Assembly (NCBI GenBank): GCA_031261145.1
Contig: JAISJX010000291.1
Location: forward strand, 1 to 17,266
Source of the DNA: Tannerella sp.
GTDB lineage: Bacteria; Bacteroidota; Bacteroidia; Bacteroidales; Tannerellaceae
Length of the DNA stretch: 17,266 nt
Reading direction: 5' to 3'
Within the stretch, counting starts at the first letter, position 1. Every line of letters begins with the position of its first letter. Positions 1-7,397 of the stretch are shown piece after piece. The notes under the pieces are model-generated. The model saw only the letters and a list, made by a program, of their open reading frames with translations. It had not been told where the DNA came from and did not search any database. The position numbers and the translations under genes are program-made.

Positions 1-284
1 GACGAATATTTGAGAGATTATTTCATATCGCAAGAAAAGATAAATTAACACCGAAAGAAATGGAAACTTATAACAAAAGTATTCTGGAATACAACGACGT
101 AAAGAATGCCGTGGATTATGCCGGCCGGATAGGCGAACGGAGAGGCATAAAAAAAGGCGAACAGAAAACGCTTGCTAAAATGGCAATCAAAGGTACAAAC
201 AAAGGCATGAGCCTTTCGGATATTTCTGATCTGACCGGTTTATCTGTTGAACAGATCAAAAATATCCTCCAAAAAAAGAATTGA
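1..284 (+). CDS. Rpn family recombination-promoting nuclease / PD-(D/E)XK transposase, C-terminal fragment
   Basis: The reading frame is already open at the window start (frame from base 3), so this is the 3' end of a longer gene; the ATG at 60 is internal. The visible ~93 residues begin IFERLFHIARKDKLTPKEME, followed by the YNKSILEYNDVKNAVDYA segment and a charged ERRGIKKGEQK linker. This order is typical of the C-terminus of the Rpn/YhgA-like family, which are PD-(D/E)XK nucleases related to transposases. The last ~25 residues (GMSLSDISDLTGLSVEQIKN) read as a short helix-turn-helix-like tail common in the family. The nuclease core with its catalytic residues lies outside the window, so activity cannot be judged. 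Such proteins are often multicopy in Bacteroidales and are linked to horizontal transfer. Family assignment is fairly secure; a living function is not shown. Confidence 0.8.
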   Translation, partial: RIFERLFHIARKDKLTPKEMETYNKSILEYNDVKNAVDYAGRIGERRGIKKGEQKTLAKMAIKGTNKGMSLSDISDLTGLSVEQIKNILQKKN

Positions 285-358
285 CCTGTCTGCCAAAGAA
301 AACGGTACGTCCGGCTTCGACCGGAAGGATTACAACGACGTAATTTGAAAGAGATTCA

Positions 359-1237
359 ATGGAAGTCAAAAAAGTGAAAGCATGGGCGCTTGCGGCGCGT
401 CCGAAGACCTTGGCGGCGTCGGTCAGTCCTGTGTTGATTGGTTGTGCGCTGGCTTACCGGAACGGTTCGTTTCTGGCGATTCCGGCTGTGCTGTGCTTAT
501 TAGTTGCTTTATTAGCGCAGATTGCGGCCAATCTCTCCAACGATTATTTTGATTTCAAAAAAGGAGCGGACAAGGCCGGCCGCTTAGGTCAGAAACGCGC
601 GGTTGCTTCCGGGTGGATTGCTCCCCGAACCATGTTATATGCCGCATTGGGCACATTGGCGCTGGCTTGCCTTTGCGGATGCGGATTATTGTTTTACGGA
701 GGATGGGAACTGATTTTTGTCGGACTGCTGATCGCCGTTTGCGTATTGGCTTATACGGCAGGCCCCTACCCGCTGGCCTATCATGGATGGGGCGATGTCT
801 GCGTATGGCTGTTTTATGGCGTCATTCCGGTTTGTTTCACCTATTATGTGCAGGCGCACGCTTTTTCAGGAACAGCCTTTTTGTTATCCTCCGCTATCGG
901 AATCGTTTCGGTAAACATTTTAGTGGTCAATAATTATCGTGATTATGAACAAGATAAAGCGGCTCACAAACGGACAACGGTCGTGCTCTTCGGACGCTCT
1001 TTCGGACGTATATTCTATCTGGTAAACATCGCATTGTCTCTTGTGATGGCGTATCCCGTCTATTGGTACCGGAGTTGGAATACCAAACTCTTATTTATCT
1101 TTTTTGTTATAATTCAACTATTTACATGGCAGGATATGTGCCGCGCCCAGGGAAGCGAACTGAACAGCGTATTGGAACGAACTGCACGGAATGTATTCCT
1201 GTATGCCTTACTGATCGCCTCACTGCTGCTGTACTAA
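359..1237 (+). CDS. menA: 1,4-dihydroxy-2-naphthoate polyprenyltransferase (MenA)
   Basis: UbiA-superfamily membrane prenyltransferase of 292 residues that attaches the polyprenyl chain to 1,4-dihydroxy-2-naphthoate, the step that commits to demethylmenaquinone. The first Asp-rich Mg-diphosphate site is NDYFDFKKGAD (about residues 61-71) and the second is NNYRDYEQDKAAHKRT (191-206). Both sit in cytoplasmic loops between hydrophobic segments, and about eight to nine membrane segments are visible. The N-terminal AARPKTLAASVSPVLIG motif is characteristic of MenA rather than UbiA. The ATG at 359 follows a GAAAGAG stretch 5 bases upstream, and no better start is seen. The gene stands alone: no other men genes are in view. 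The next gene downstream is on the opposite strand. Length and motifs are normal for the family. Confidence 0.95.
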   Translation: MEVKKVKAWALAARPKTLAASVSPVLIGCALAYRNGSFLAIPAVLCLLVALLAQIAANLSNDYFDFKKGADKAGRLGQKRAVASGWIAPRTMLYAALGTLALACLCGCGLLFYGGWELIFVGLLIAVCVLAYTAGPYPLAYHGWGDVCVWLFYGVIPVCFTYYVQAHAFSGTAFLLSSAIGIVSVNILVVNNYRDYEQDKAAHKRTTVVLFGRSFGRIFYLVNIALSLVMAYPVYWYRSWNTKLLFIFFVIIQLFTWQDMCRAQGSELNSVLERTARNVFLYALLIASLLLY

Positions 1238-1282
1238 ATTCAAGGATTCAACGATTGTGTAAGTCGTGTTCCGGCTACCAAA

Positions 1283-1381
1283 TTATCTCAACTGTCTTTT
1301 CAAAGCCTTGTCAAATGTAAATACGGTATATCCTTTCGTTTTTGCATAACCGACTAACAGGCAATCAATAAAATCATGCGT
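1283..1381 (-). pseudogene. PIN-domain toxin (VapC-like), C-terminal remnant
   Basis: On the minus strand, in the frame ending with TAA at 1283-1285, about 33 codons read THDFIDCLLVGYAKTKGYTV and then FTFDKALKRQLR. This matches the end of PIN-domain toxins: the last acidic motif (DFxD before a small helix), the GY.V strand, and the closing FTFDK.LKR. No start codon and no earlier PIN sequence (first Asp, central acidic residues) exist upstream; the frame is closed by a TAG at 1394-1396. The truncated antitoxin runs into it out of frame. The catalytic domain is therefore gone and no toxin can be made. The identification rests on motif memory over a short stretch. Confidence 0.6.
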
Positions 1382-1583
1382 TTTTTTCCTGTTCTACCAA
1401 TGCGGGATTAGCATAATCTTTCAGAAATCCCATCATGGATCTGGTTTTGTGGGTGGAGGCATTGTTTTTGGCCAAAGGCAATACAATTACTTCCACTTTC
1501 GTATTTTGCATCCAAAGTGGAATGTCAATTATAGACTTTAACCTCTCTACATCCATTATTTCCCTGATTGCTTCCATAATCAT
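1374..1583 (-). CDS. Truncated type II antitoxin (partner of a PIN toxin)
   Basis: A 69-residue protein of the small antitoxin type found before PIN-domain toxins in Bacteroidales. It has an N-terminal EAIREIMDVERLKSIIDIP strand-helix part, a KVEVIVLPL strand, then MGFLKDYANPALVEQEK. From memory, intact relatives continue after the last motif with an EKxAWxxAVxEKY-like tail that is missing here; the frame instead ends N-A-stop. Directly downstream, in another frame, lies the C-terminal tail of a PIN toxin (1283-1381). The natural reading is that an internal deletion removed the antitoxin tail and most of the toxin. ATGs at 1583 and 1577 are both possible starts. A good -7 box (TATCTTTG on the minus strand, 1602-1609) lies 18 bases upstream, so it may still be transcribed. 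DNA binding could survive; toxin neutralisation probably has no target here. Confidence 0.65.
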   Translation of the reverse strand: MIMEAIREIMDVERLKSIIDIPLWMQNTKVEVIVLPLAKNNASTHKTRSMMGFLKDYANPALVEQEKNA

Positions 1584-1601
1584 TATTTTTTAAATTTGAT
1601 G

Positions 1602-1609
1602 CAAAGATA
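1602..1609 (-). promoter_or_regulatory. Bacteroidetes -7 box of the antitoxin remnant
   Basis: The minus strand reads TATCTTTG, a full match to the Bacteroidetes -7 consensus TAnnTTTG. It would start transcription about 12-15 bases before the antitoxin ATG at 1583. No clear TTTG -33 element is visible at the expected 19-21 base spacing; the region is A/T-rich. Confidence 0.45.
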
Positions 1610-1657
1610 CTTTTTTTTAATGGATAAAAAAATTAGTATTAAAAAAAGACCGCCTGG

Positions 1658-2524
1658 CTATTTATTCAAAGACTGTAAGGGTAACGCCTGTAACTGTTTG
1701 GCTTTTTCGCGTTCGGCTAAGGCGTCGGCGAAGTCGGGTTTCAGTTCGATTACTTCGTCAAAGAGGGCGATGGCTTCGTCCAACTTTCCGGTCTGAATCA
1801 GCAGTGCGCCGAGCAACATGGAGGCATCGGTGTTAAACGGATTTAAGTCCAAGGCTTGATTATAATCATTTACAGCGGCATCCGGATCGCCGGTCTTTTC
1901 GTGAATACGCCCCCTCAGCAAATACGACGCTTCTTCTTCCGGCGCTAATTCGATGCCTTTCTCAATGTCGGACAGCGCCTCTTCGGGTTTATCCGTTTCA
2001 AACAACGCCTCGGCACGCTGCAGATAGGCGTTCATGAAATCCTCTTTCAATGCGATGGCCTTTGTCAGGTCGGTAATCGCACCGGGGAAGTCTTTTAGCG
2101 CCTTTTTCGCCTTTCCCATTAAATACCAGGCCCCTTCGTTCGACGGGTCTAATTCGAGCACACGCAGATAATCGGCAATGGCTTCCTGCTCTTTCTCCAA
2201 CGAAAAAAGAATGTGCGCACGGGTCGAGTACGCAACTATATTTTCAGGTTCCAGTTCAACCATCAGGTTGGCCTGTTCCAACGCCTCGTCAAAATCATCC
2301 CTTGCGATATATGCATTTACCAAATACGCCATTGCCTCGAAATCATCCCTGATACTCAAGGCTTCATTCAGAAATTTGACGGCATATTTGAGTTGTCCGG
2401 CCTGCAAAGCGCGGATACCGTCATACTTATAGCGATCAAAGTTCTTTTGATCGATTCTGGATGCCGTATCACCGGCTGTATCTTCTGTTTTAGACGGCGA
2501 AAATAAAGATTTGAATAGTCCCAT
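1658..2524 (-). CDS. Tetratricopeptide repeat protein
   Basis: A 288-residue protein built almost wholly of TPR units, from about residue 30 to 275. Typical 34-residue periods are visible, with recurring A..YL.RA...-type helix A and DP.N..A-type turns (for example VLELDPSNEGAWYLMGKAKK, IELAPEEEASYLLRGR, LDLNPFNTDASMLLGALL). There is no signal peptide or membrane segment. The N-terminus (MGLFKSLFSPSKTED) is short, basic and then Ser/Thr/Asp-rich and presumably disordered. TPR domains form a superhelix that binds other proteins, so the role is as a scaffold; the partner cannot be read from sequence. The gene begins 30 bases after the porU stop and is probably co-transcribed with it, which would fit a role near the envelope or secretion machinery, but that is inference from position only. 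Confidence 0.85.
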   Translation of the reverse strand: MGLFKSLFSPSKTEDTAGDTASRIDQKNFDRYKYDGIRALQAGQLKYAVKFLNEALSIRDDFEAMAYLVNAYIARDDFDEALEQANLMVELEPENIVAYSTRAHILFSLEKEQEAIADYLRVLELDPSNEGAWYLMGKAKKALKDFPGAITDLTKAIALKEDFMNAYLQRAEALFETDKPEEALSDIEKGIELAPEEEASYLLRGRIHEKTGDPDAAVNDYNQALDLNPFNTDASMLLGALLIQTGKLDEAIALFDEVIELKPDFADALAEREKAKQLQALPLQSLNK

Positions 2525-2554
2525 AGTGTGTATATAATTTTTTTTGCGGTCGGT

Positions 2555-5500
2555 TTATCGTCCCAATATAATAAGTTTCTTCGCGTCCGTTACCTCCGAA
2601 GAGTTGTTGGAACGAATGGCTGCACGGTAAATGTAAACGCCCGGATGAAGCCGCGAACCGCTGCCGTTCGTCAAATCCCACGGAATGGAATATGCCTTGA
2701 ACAAATCGGAGGAACCTTTTTCTTCATGTTCCCACTGTATCTGTCCGTTCATATCATAGACCCTGATATTGAAGGTCATCTGCGATTCCGGGCGATTGTG
2801 ATACAACCGGAACGTAACGCTTTCGCGCGCAGGCGACGGAGCCGCTATCAGGTCGAACAGATACGGTTTCAGACCGTCAACCACTTCAAACGTAAATGTA
2901 TGCGTAGTTGAGTAGTTCAGCACATCCCAAACCTTAAACTCAGCCGTATGCGTACCGGCAGGCAGGGACGGGATAAGGAATTTGATAACACCTGCGCCGT
3001 CTTCGCCCGAAGCGGTTTCGTAGTAGGTATTCAAATTATAACTGCGCAACGGATCATGGTCGATGGTCAGCGTCACATCGTGCCCGATGCTGCTTCCGCC
3101 GATATTCACGCCGCTTTTATCCCATACGACGGCCACGAAGAAAGGCGTTTCATTCACCTTGCTTCCATCTGTGAACGTGCTGTCATTCAAATACAAAAGA
3201 CGTATTTCCGGACCTTCGGCATCTATTTCGGGATTGGAGGCTGTTCCTCCGACGATAAAGTTCTTAAAGGCGCCTTGCGCTTCGATATTCGCTGTTTCGT
3301 CGAAGGCATAAAGGCTTAATTTACCGAAGCTATCGGAATAAGAAATATCCTTCGGCACGGTGAATGTGAATGAAAATTCACCGTCGCGGACTGCATCATT
3401 TCCCTTGTACAGGGTATTTGGGTAGTCGTCATATTGATATTCGCCGTAACCATTGTTATTCAGCGTCGTAATAGTCTGTTTGCTGTCCATGACCGTGACG
3501 GCTAACGAACCGTTGAAATCCGTCGCTTTACGGTTATCTGCCTCATAAACCTCGCCTTTGACGGTGATTTTTTCCAGGGCTTTAAAAGAAACCGGCGTAT
3601 CGGATACGGCTTGTCCGTTGATTTCCGTGATCTTCATCTGGTAATCGGGATAAGCCAAAGTCACGGCCGGATCGCCGATCAACACAAAACGAACCCTATC
3701 CAAATCATTGAAGGTCTGCTTTGTTTCCTGAATAACTTCGCCGAGTGTCCGCCTCCGTCCGTCTCGCTTTTCAAACAAATATTGTATCAACCTTCTGCTG
3801 ATTTGGTAATTGGTTCCGACATAGGCGACGCGCGTGGTGGTAAACAGTCCGATGCCGCCGCTCTTCGGGCTTAAAAGCACATTTTCGCCGGCGGATGTGA
3901 TGGTTCCGTCAAACGGGGTAAAATCGCAGGTCGCCGTAATCCATAACGGCAGATGCGGATACGTAAAACTCTGTATCTGCGTATTGGTCAGCACATGTTC
4001 GTCACTCCACGAATCCTGATTGCCATGACCGGTATAGTTGATAAGCAGCACGCCCTCTTTCAATTGTCGCTGGATATTCGTTTCAATATCGGGATAGGAC
4101 GCTTTTCCGCCGACGTTCGATTGTTTGAACGCATCAAAATACAGTTTGGTGGAGATAAACGCCGGATTATTTTCTTCCAGATATTGCGTCAGCAAATACG
4201 AATCCCGCATGTGAACCCTTGGCCCTATCTCTCCCCCTTCTTTGCCGTTCCCGTCGTCCGCCACAAAGCAGAGTTGGTTTTTCCATCGACCGCCGTCTTC
4301 GTTTTCCATATACGAAATCACTTTGTCCACCACCGCTTTGGCCTGTACAACGGTACGAACCGGAAAACGACCGATTGCCAACAGCAACGGTATATTGGCA
4401 TGACTGTTATGGCTCGCGTCATAATCCGCCAGAAAACCATAATAATCATCCATCACGTACGAAAGTTCGTTCAGCGAATTGTGCGTTTGATAGGTCAGGA
4501 TAAAATTATCCGTCGCGGTATTTTTCCATTCATCCGTCAACCGTCGGTTGTCGTACGAACCGTCGCCAAACAGCAACAGGAACCTCGGCGCATCGGCTTC
4601 GGAGCTGCGGCGGTCGTAGAACATCTTCATAAAACGGCGGATAGCCGTTGCGTCCGGCGTTCCGCTTGAAAATTCGTTGTAAACCTGTTCGGGCGTCACG
4701 ACGGTTACGCTGAGTTTGGTAATCGAACGATGTTTTTCGGCCAACCGTTCGGCCTCGCCGGTAAATGCCTGCGGCGCAAGGATAACCATCTCTGTTTGCG
4801 GCAGGGCATGGAGATTCTGCGGCGCTATCGCACCGACCGTTTCGGGAGCCGGAATGGCTTTGGAGACATCGACCAAAGCAAATTCCCGAAGGTCATCGCC
4901 CGCCGGAATGGTAAATGACAGTTCGGAGCCATTCAAAGCCGTTTCCATCAGCGCCGGATGAAGGCCGTCCGTCACATCGAAAACTTTCATACCGGATGTG
5001 GCGTTCTGAACCGTAAAACGCGATACATTCCCTACGGACTGGAAACTGCGGAAGAGCGTGCAGGCGCCATACGATTGCAGGCGCCGCTTCATCTGGAGGC
5101 GGATATAATCCAGCAGCACATTGGTATGATTATAAGTATTGTATGAAACCGTCACTTTCGTATTTTCTTTCTTTTCGCCCGGCCAGCGGGTGGCGCGATA
5201 CAGTTCCGCGCCCATCGTATAGATATAATACGGACTGGATGACGGTTCCATCTGGATAGTTCCGTTATCAAACAGCAGGTTATCATCCACACTGAGCGAA
5301 ACCGTTCCGCTTCCCCTCGAAATAAAACGGAGGGTCACCCATCCTTCCTCTGCTGTAATGCCCGGCGTCTGAAAAGAAAAATTCCGAGTCAGGGTACTCT
5401 CAAATTTCTCCCCGAAAAGCTCGCGTCCCGATTTATTGACGGAGACTTCATCTTTTTCGTGCAGCATATAATCGTCATAAACGCCGATTTGCAACGAAGC

Positions 5501-6106
5501 GCCCTCAACGGAAGCGACCGGATCCATTTCGCTTGTTGCGGTCGCATCGGTAACGAAATAGTAACCATACAGGGAATAGGGATTATTTTCGTGGACAAAC
5601 AAGTTATTGTCGTACGAATCTTTTCGGGCAGACCACTTGACAGGGCCTTTGCCGTAAAACAGCAGGTAATCGTCGCCCCGCCAGACGGAAACTGCCGGAA
5701 CATCATCTATATAGGCGCCCGTAAAATCCTCATCCAATATCCATCCGCCATAACCGTGGACAGAGACTTTTGCCGGATCCGGGAATCCCATTTTTTTCAG
5801 TTCTGCATAAGTGAGTTTATAAACACCTGTCTCACTGACGCGAATCTTCACCCACCGGCCTTCCGACAAAACCGACTGGGGCGCATAAAGACTTCCGTCA
5901 GCCCAAACGGAAGCGATGGAAAAGAAACAGCCAAAGACAATTAACAGCAAACGTGATTGAGAATTGAGAATTGAGAATTGAGAATTGAGAATTGAATATC
6001 GGGGTGCAGGCATAATGCGCTTTATCCACACTTTCCGAAGAAGGAAAGTCTGGACAAGACCCATTATATCCGCATTATATCCGTATTTTATCCGTATTTT
6101 ATTCAT
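2555..6106 (-). CDS. porU: Type IX secretion system sortase PorU (C25 peptidase family)
   Basis: Gingipain-like sortase that removes the C-terminal signal of type IX secretion cargo and couples the cargo to the cell-surface anchor. The open frame has 1183 codons. The catalytic pair is clear: His694 in NYTGHGNQ and Cys727 in TATCDFTPFDG, followed by the C25 region with GTNYQISRRLIQYLFEK. Beta-sandwich domains lie on both sides, and the last ~95 residues (AAPSPARESVTF ... LHPGVYIYR ... KLIILGR) form a FlgD/CTD-like sandwich. The signal peptide core is RLLLIVFGCFFSIASVWA (52-69), with likely cleavage after Ala69. The start is uncertain: in-frame ATGs at 6106, 6064 and 6013 all lie upstream of a 7-bp tandem repeat (5956-5995), so every ATG start translates that repeat as SILNSQF units. 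The ATG at 6013 (residue 32) gives the most credible signal peptide. Identity is secure; the true N-terminus is not. Confidence 0.92.
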   Translation of the reverse strand: MNKIRIKYGYNADIMGLVQTFLLRKVWIKRIMPAPRYSILNSQFSILNSQSRLLLIVFGCFFSIASVWADGSLYAPQSVLSEGRWVKIRVSETGVYKLTYAELKKMGFPDPAKVSVHGYGGWILDEDFTGAYIDDVPAVSVWRGDDYLLFYGKGPVKWSARKDSYDNNLFVHENNPYSLYGYYFVTDATATSEMDPVASVEGASLQIGVYDDYMLHEKDEVSVNKSGRELFGEKFESTLTRNFSFQTPGITAEEGWVTLRFISRGSGTVSLSVDDNLLFDNGTIQMEPSSSPYYIYTMGAELYRATRWPGEKKENTKVTVSYNTYNHTNVLLDYIRLQMKRRLQSYGACTLFRSFQSVGNVSRFTVQNATSGMKVFDVTDGLHPALMETALNGSELSFTIPAGDDLREFALVDVSKAIPAPETVGAIAPQNLHALPQTEMVILAPQAFTGEAERLAEKHRSITKLSVTVVTPEQVYNEFSSGTPDATAIRRFMKMFYDRRSSEADAPRFLLLFGDGSYDNRRLTDEWKNTATDNFILTYQTHNSLNELSYVMDDYYGFLADYDASHNSHANIPLLLAIGRFPVRTVVQAKAVVDKVISYMENEDGGRWKNQLCFVADDGNGKEGGEIGPRVHMRDSYLLTQYLEENNPAFISTKLYFDAFKQSNVGGKASYPDIETNIQRQLKEGVLLINYTGHGNQDSWSDEHVLTNTQIQSFTYPHLPLWITATCDFTPFDGTITSAGENVLLSPKSGGIGLFTTTRVAYVGTNYQISRRLIQYLFEKRDGRRRTLGEVIQETKQTFNDLDRVRFVLIGDPAVTLAYPDYQMKITEINGQAVSDTPVSFKALEKITVKGEVYEADNRKATDFNGSLAVTVMDSKQTITTLNNNGYGEYQYDDYPNTLYKGNDAVRDGEFSFTFTVPKDISYSDSFGKLSLYAFDETANIEAQGAFKNFIVGGTASNPEIDAEGPEIRLLYLNDSTFTDGSKVNETPFFVAVVWDKSGVNIGGSSIGHDVTLTIDHDPLRSYNLNTYYETASGEDGAGVIKFLIPSLPAGTHTAEFKVWDVLNYSTTHTFTFEVVDGLKPYLFDLIAAPSPARESVTFRLYHNRPESQMTFNIRVYDMNGQIQWEHEEKGSSDLFKAYSIPWDLTNGSGSRLHPGVYIYRAAIRSNNSSEVTDAKKLIILGR
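5956..5995. repeat. Heptanucleotide tandem repeat inside the 5' end of porU
   Basis: Five exact copies of ATTGAGA on the plus strand plus a final ATTGA, 40 bases in all, without a mismatch. On the coding strand the unit is TCTCAAT. Because 7 is not a multiple of 3, gain or loss of one copy shifts the reading frame. The tract itself contains no stop codon in any frame. It lies between all ATG start candidates of porU and the signal-peptide core. Confidence 0.95.
6025..6054. other. Strong hairpin upstream of porU
   Basis: Arms TCCACACTTTCC (6025-6036) and GGAAAGTCTGGA (6043-6054) pair over 12 positions with a single C-C mismatch around a 6-base loop (GAAGAA). It lies in the gap between the fumarylacetoacetate hydrolase gene and the likely porU start at 6013. 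Neither side is followed by a T-run, so it is not a standard terminator. It could be an RNA element in the porU leader or a remnant of a repeat family. Confidence 0.7.
6062..6105. repeat. 11-bp tandem repeat upstream of porU
   Basis: Four adjacent 11-base units on the plus strand: CATTATATCCG, CATTATATCCG, TATTTTATCCG, TATTTTATTCA. The first two are identical; the others diverge by a few bases. The array starts 18 bases from the stop of the upstream gene. If the ATG at 6106 were used it would be translated as the first residues of PorU; more probably it is untranslated leader. Confidence 0.9.
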
Positions 6107-6123
6107 ATCCTCAATCCAACTTC

Positions 6124-6735
6124 CTATCGCACATAAAAATCAAGCAATTTCTGCTCACCGATGTATCCTTGCAGGTGATCGTCGATTTTCACCGGCCCGA
6201 CGCCTGCGGGGGTTCCCGTATAAATCAGGTCGCCCATCCGTAACGTAAAAAAGCGGCTCACGTAGGCAATGATTTGATCGACTGAAAAAATCATACAACC
6301 CGTGTGCCCCTGCTGAACGGTCTGCCCGTTGATATCCAGGTGAAACGGTATCTGTTGAACATCGCCCAAAACGGATAGCGGCAGGAACTCGCCCACCACA
6401 GCCGAGCCGTCAAACGCCTTGCATATTTCCCAGGGTAAACCCTTGTTTCGCTGTTGCGTTTGCAGATCGCGCGCCGTAAAGTCAATGCCAACCGTCACCT
6501 CGTCGTAATAACGATGTGCAAACTGTTCGGCTATATTTTTGCCAAGCCGGCTGATTTTAACCACGATCTCCGTTTCGTAGTGCACATTGGACGAAAAATC
6601 GGGAATAAAAAACGGCTTTCCGTTCTTCAGCACCGAATCGGCTTTCATAAAAATAACCGGCTCCGGTATTTCTAACGAATGATTCAGCTCTTTATTGTGA
6701 GCGGCATAGTTCATTCCGACTGCAAAAATCTTCAT
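6124..6735 (-). CDS. Fumarylacetoacetate hydrolase family protein (YisK/acylpyruvase type)
   Basis: A 203-residue FAH-fold enzyme. The divalent-metal ligands typical of the family are visible: Glu54 and Glu56 in HYETEIVVK and Asp85 in VGIDFTARDLQ, with the TGTPAGVGP loop near residues 172-180. The N-terminal MKIFAVGMNYAAHNKEL is the usual beginning of the short, single-domain members. Such enzymes hydrolyse or decarboxylate 2-oxo-acids or acylpyruvates (oxaloacetate decarboxylase and acylpyruvase activities are known in the family); the substrate here cannot be fixed from sequence. The ATG lies 3 bases after the rex stop, so translation is probably coupled and the gene belongs to the acyltransferase-rex transcript. 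There is no signal peptide; the enzyme is cytoplasmic. Length and motifs are normal. Confidence 0.88.
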   Translation of the reverse strand: MKIFAVGMNYAAHNKELNHSLEIPEPVIFMKADSVLKNGKPFFIPDFSSNVHYETEIVVKISRLGKNIAEQFAHRYYDEVTVGIDFTARDLQTQQRNKGLPWEICKAFDGSAVVGEFLPLSVLGDVQQIPFHLDINGQTVQQGHTGCMIFSVDQIIAYVSRFFTLRMGDLIYTGTPAGVGPVKIDDHLQGYIGEQKLLDFYVR

Positions 6736-6738
6736 AGG

Positions 6739-7392
6739 CTACAAATTAGGTGTATTCAAACGATTAAACATGACGGCCAGATGGGCATAGAGCGATGTGT
6801 TTTGCACGACCACATTTTCAGGGACGCGAATACGGAACGGCGTAAAATTCCACAAGGCGCGGATTCCGCAGGAAATGATATGATCAGTAACCTTTTGCGC
6901 CTCTTCCACCGGCACTGTGATAATCCCGATCGTTACGCCGTATTCTTTTTGTTTCTCGTCAAAATCAGCCATGTCAAAAACAGGAATATGGTCGATGAAA
7001 GCGCCGGCGACTTCCTTGCGCACATCAAATCCAGCGACAATATTCAAACCGTACTGGTTCAGTCCCGAATCACGCATCAGGGCGGCGCCCAGACGTCCGA
7101 CGCCGAAGAGAAACGCTTTGTGCTGCGTGTTGAAGCCCAAAAAATCTTCCAAGATACCGGTCAGCGCATCAATATCATAACCAACCCGCGTCTTCCCGCT
7201 GATATTGACATACGAGAGGTCTTTGGCCACCTGACTGGGGTCGATATTCACCTCTTTGGCAATCTGGGTCGATGAAACAGAGACTTCCCCATATCCTTTC
7301 AACAACTTGATATAGGCGTGATACCACGGTAACCGGCGAAGCGTCGGTTCGGGTATTTTTCCAACCTGCCTTTGTTCATCCTGAATGCTCAT
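6739..7392 (-). CDS. rex: Redox-sensing transcriptional repressor Rex
   Basis: A 217-residue NADH/NAD+ sensor. The N-terminal winged helix (about 10-85) contains EPTLRRLPWYHAYIKLL and the recognition region STQIAKEVNIDPSQVAKDLS. A Rossmann domain follows with the dinucleotide fingerprint GVGRLG at 97-102, and a C-terminal helix (SLYAHLAVMFNRL) that swaps in the dimer. In known Rex proteins NADH binding releases DNA, which derepresses fermentation and respiration genes; the targets here are unknown. The gene starts 5 bases after the acyltransferase stop and ends 3 bases before the FAH gene, so it is in an operon. I found no convincing Rex operator (TTGTGA-N6-TCACAA-like) near the operon promoter. 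The family assignment is strong. Confidence 0.95.
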   Translation of the reverse strand: MSIQDEQRQVGKIPEPTLRRLPWYHAYIKLLKGYGEVSVSSTQIAKEVNIDPSQVAKDLSYVNISGKTRVGYDIDALTGILEDFLGFNTQHKAFLFGVGRLGAALMRDSGLNQYGLNIVAGFDVRKEVAGAFIDHIPVFDMADFDEKQKEYGVTIGIITVPVEEAQKVTDHIISCGIRALWNFTPFRIRVPENVVVQNTSLYAHLAVMFNRLNTPNL

Positions 7393-7397
7393 CGTTT

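Noticed and set aside
313..330. TCCGG-CTTCGA-CCGGA hairpin between the Rpn gene and menA
   Set aside because: The 5-bp stem is built on the self-complementary CCGG and is not followed by a T-run; likely chance.
91..343. 13-base direct repeat TACAACGACGTAA (in the Rpn gene and again before menA)
   Set aside because: Only two copies, no inverted partner or insertion boundaries; I could not connect it to a mobile element.
1628..1660. T-run after the TPR gene stop as a rho-independent terminator
   Set aside because: The seven T residues on the minus strand are preceded only by a 3-bp GCC/GGT stem, too weak for a terminator call.
3953..4669. 238-codon plus-strand frame inside porU
   Set aside because: It is antisense to the catalytic region of PorU and has no recognisable domain.
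5926..5930. Lipobox-like VFGC in the PorU signal peptide (Cys60)
   Set aside because: The hydrophobic core before it is only seven residues and it continues for nine more to a good VWA cleavage site; known PorU proteins are not lipoproteins.
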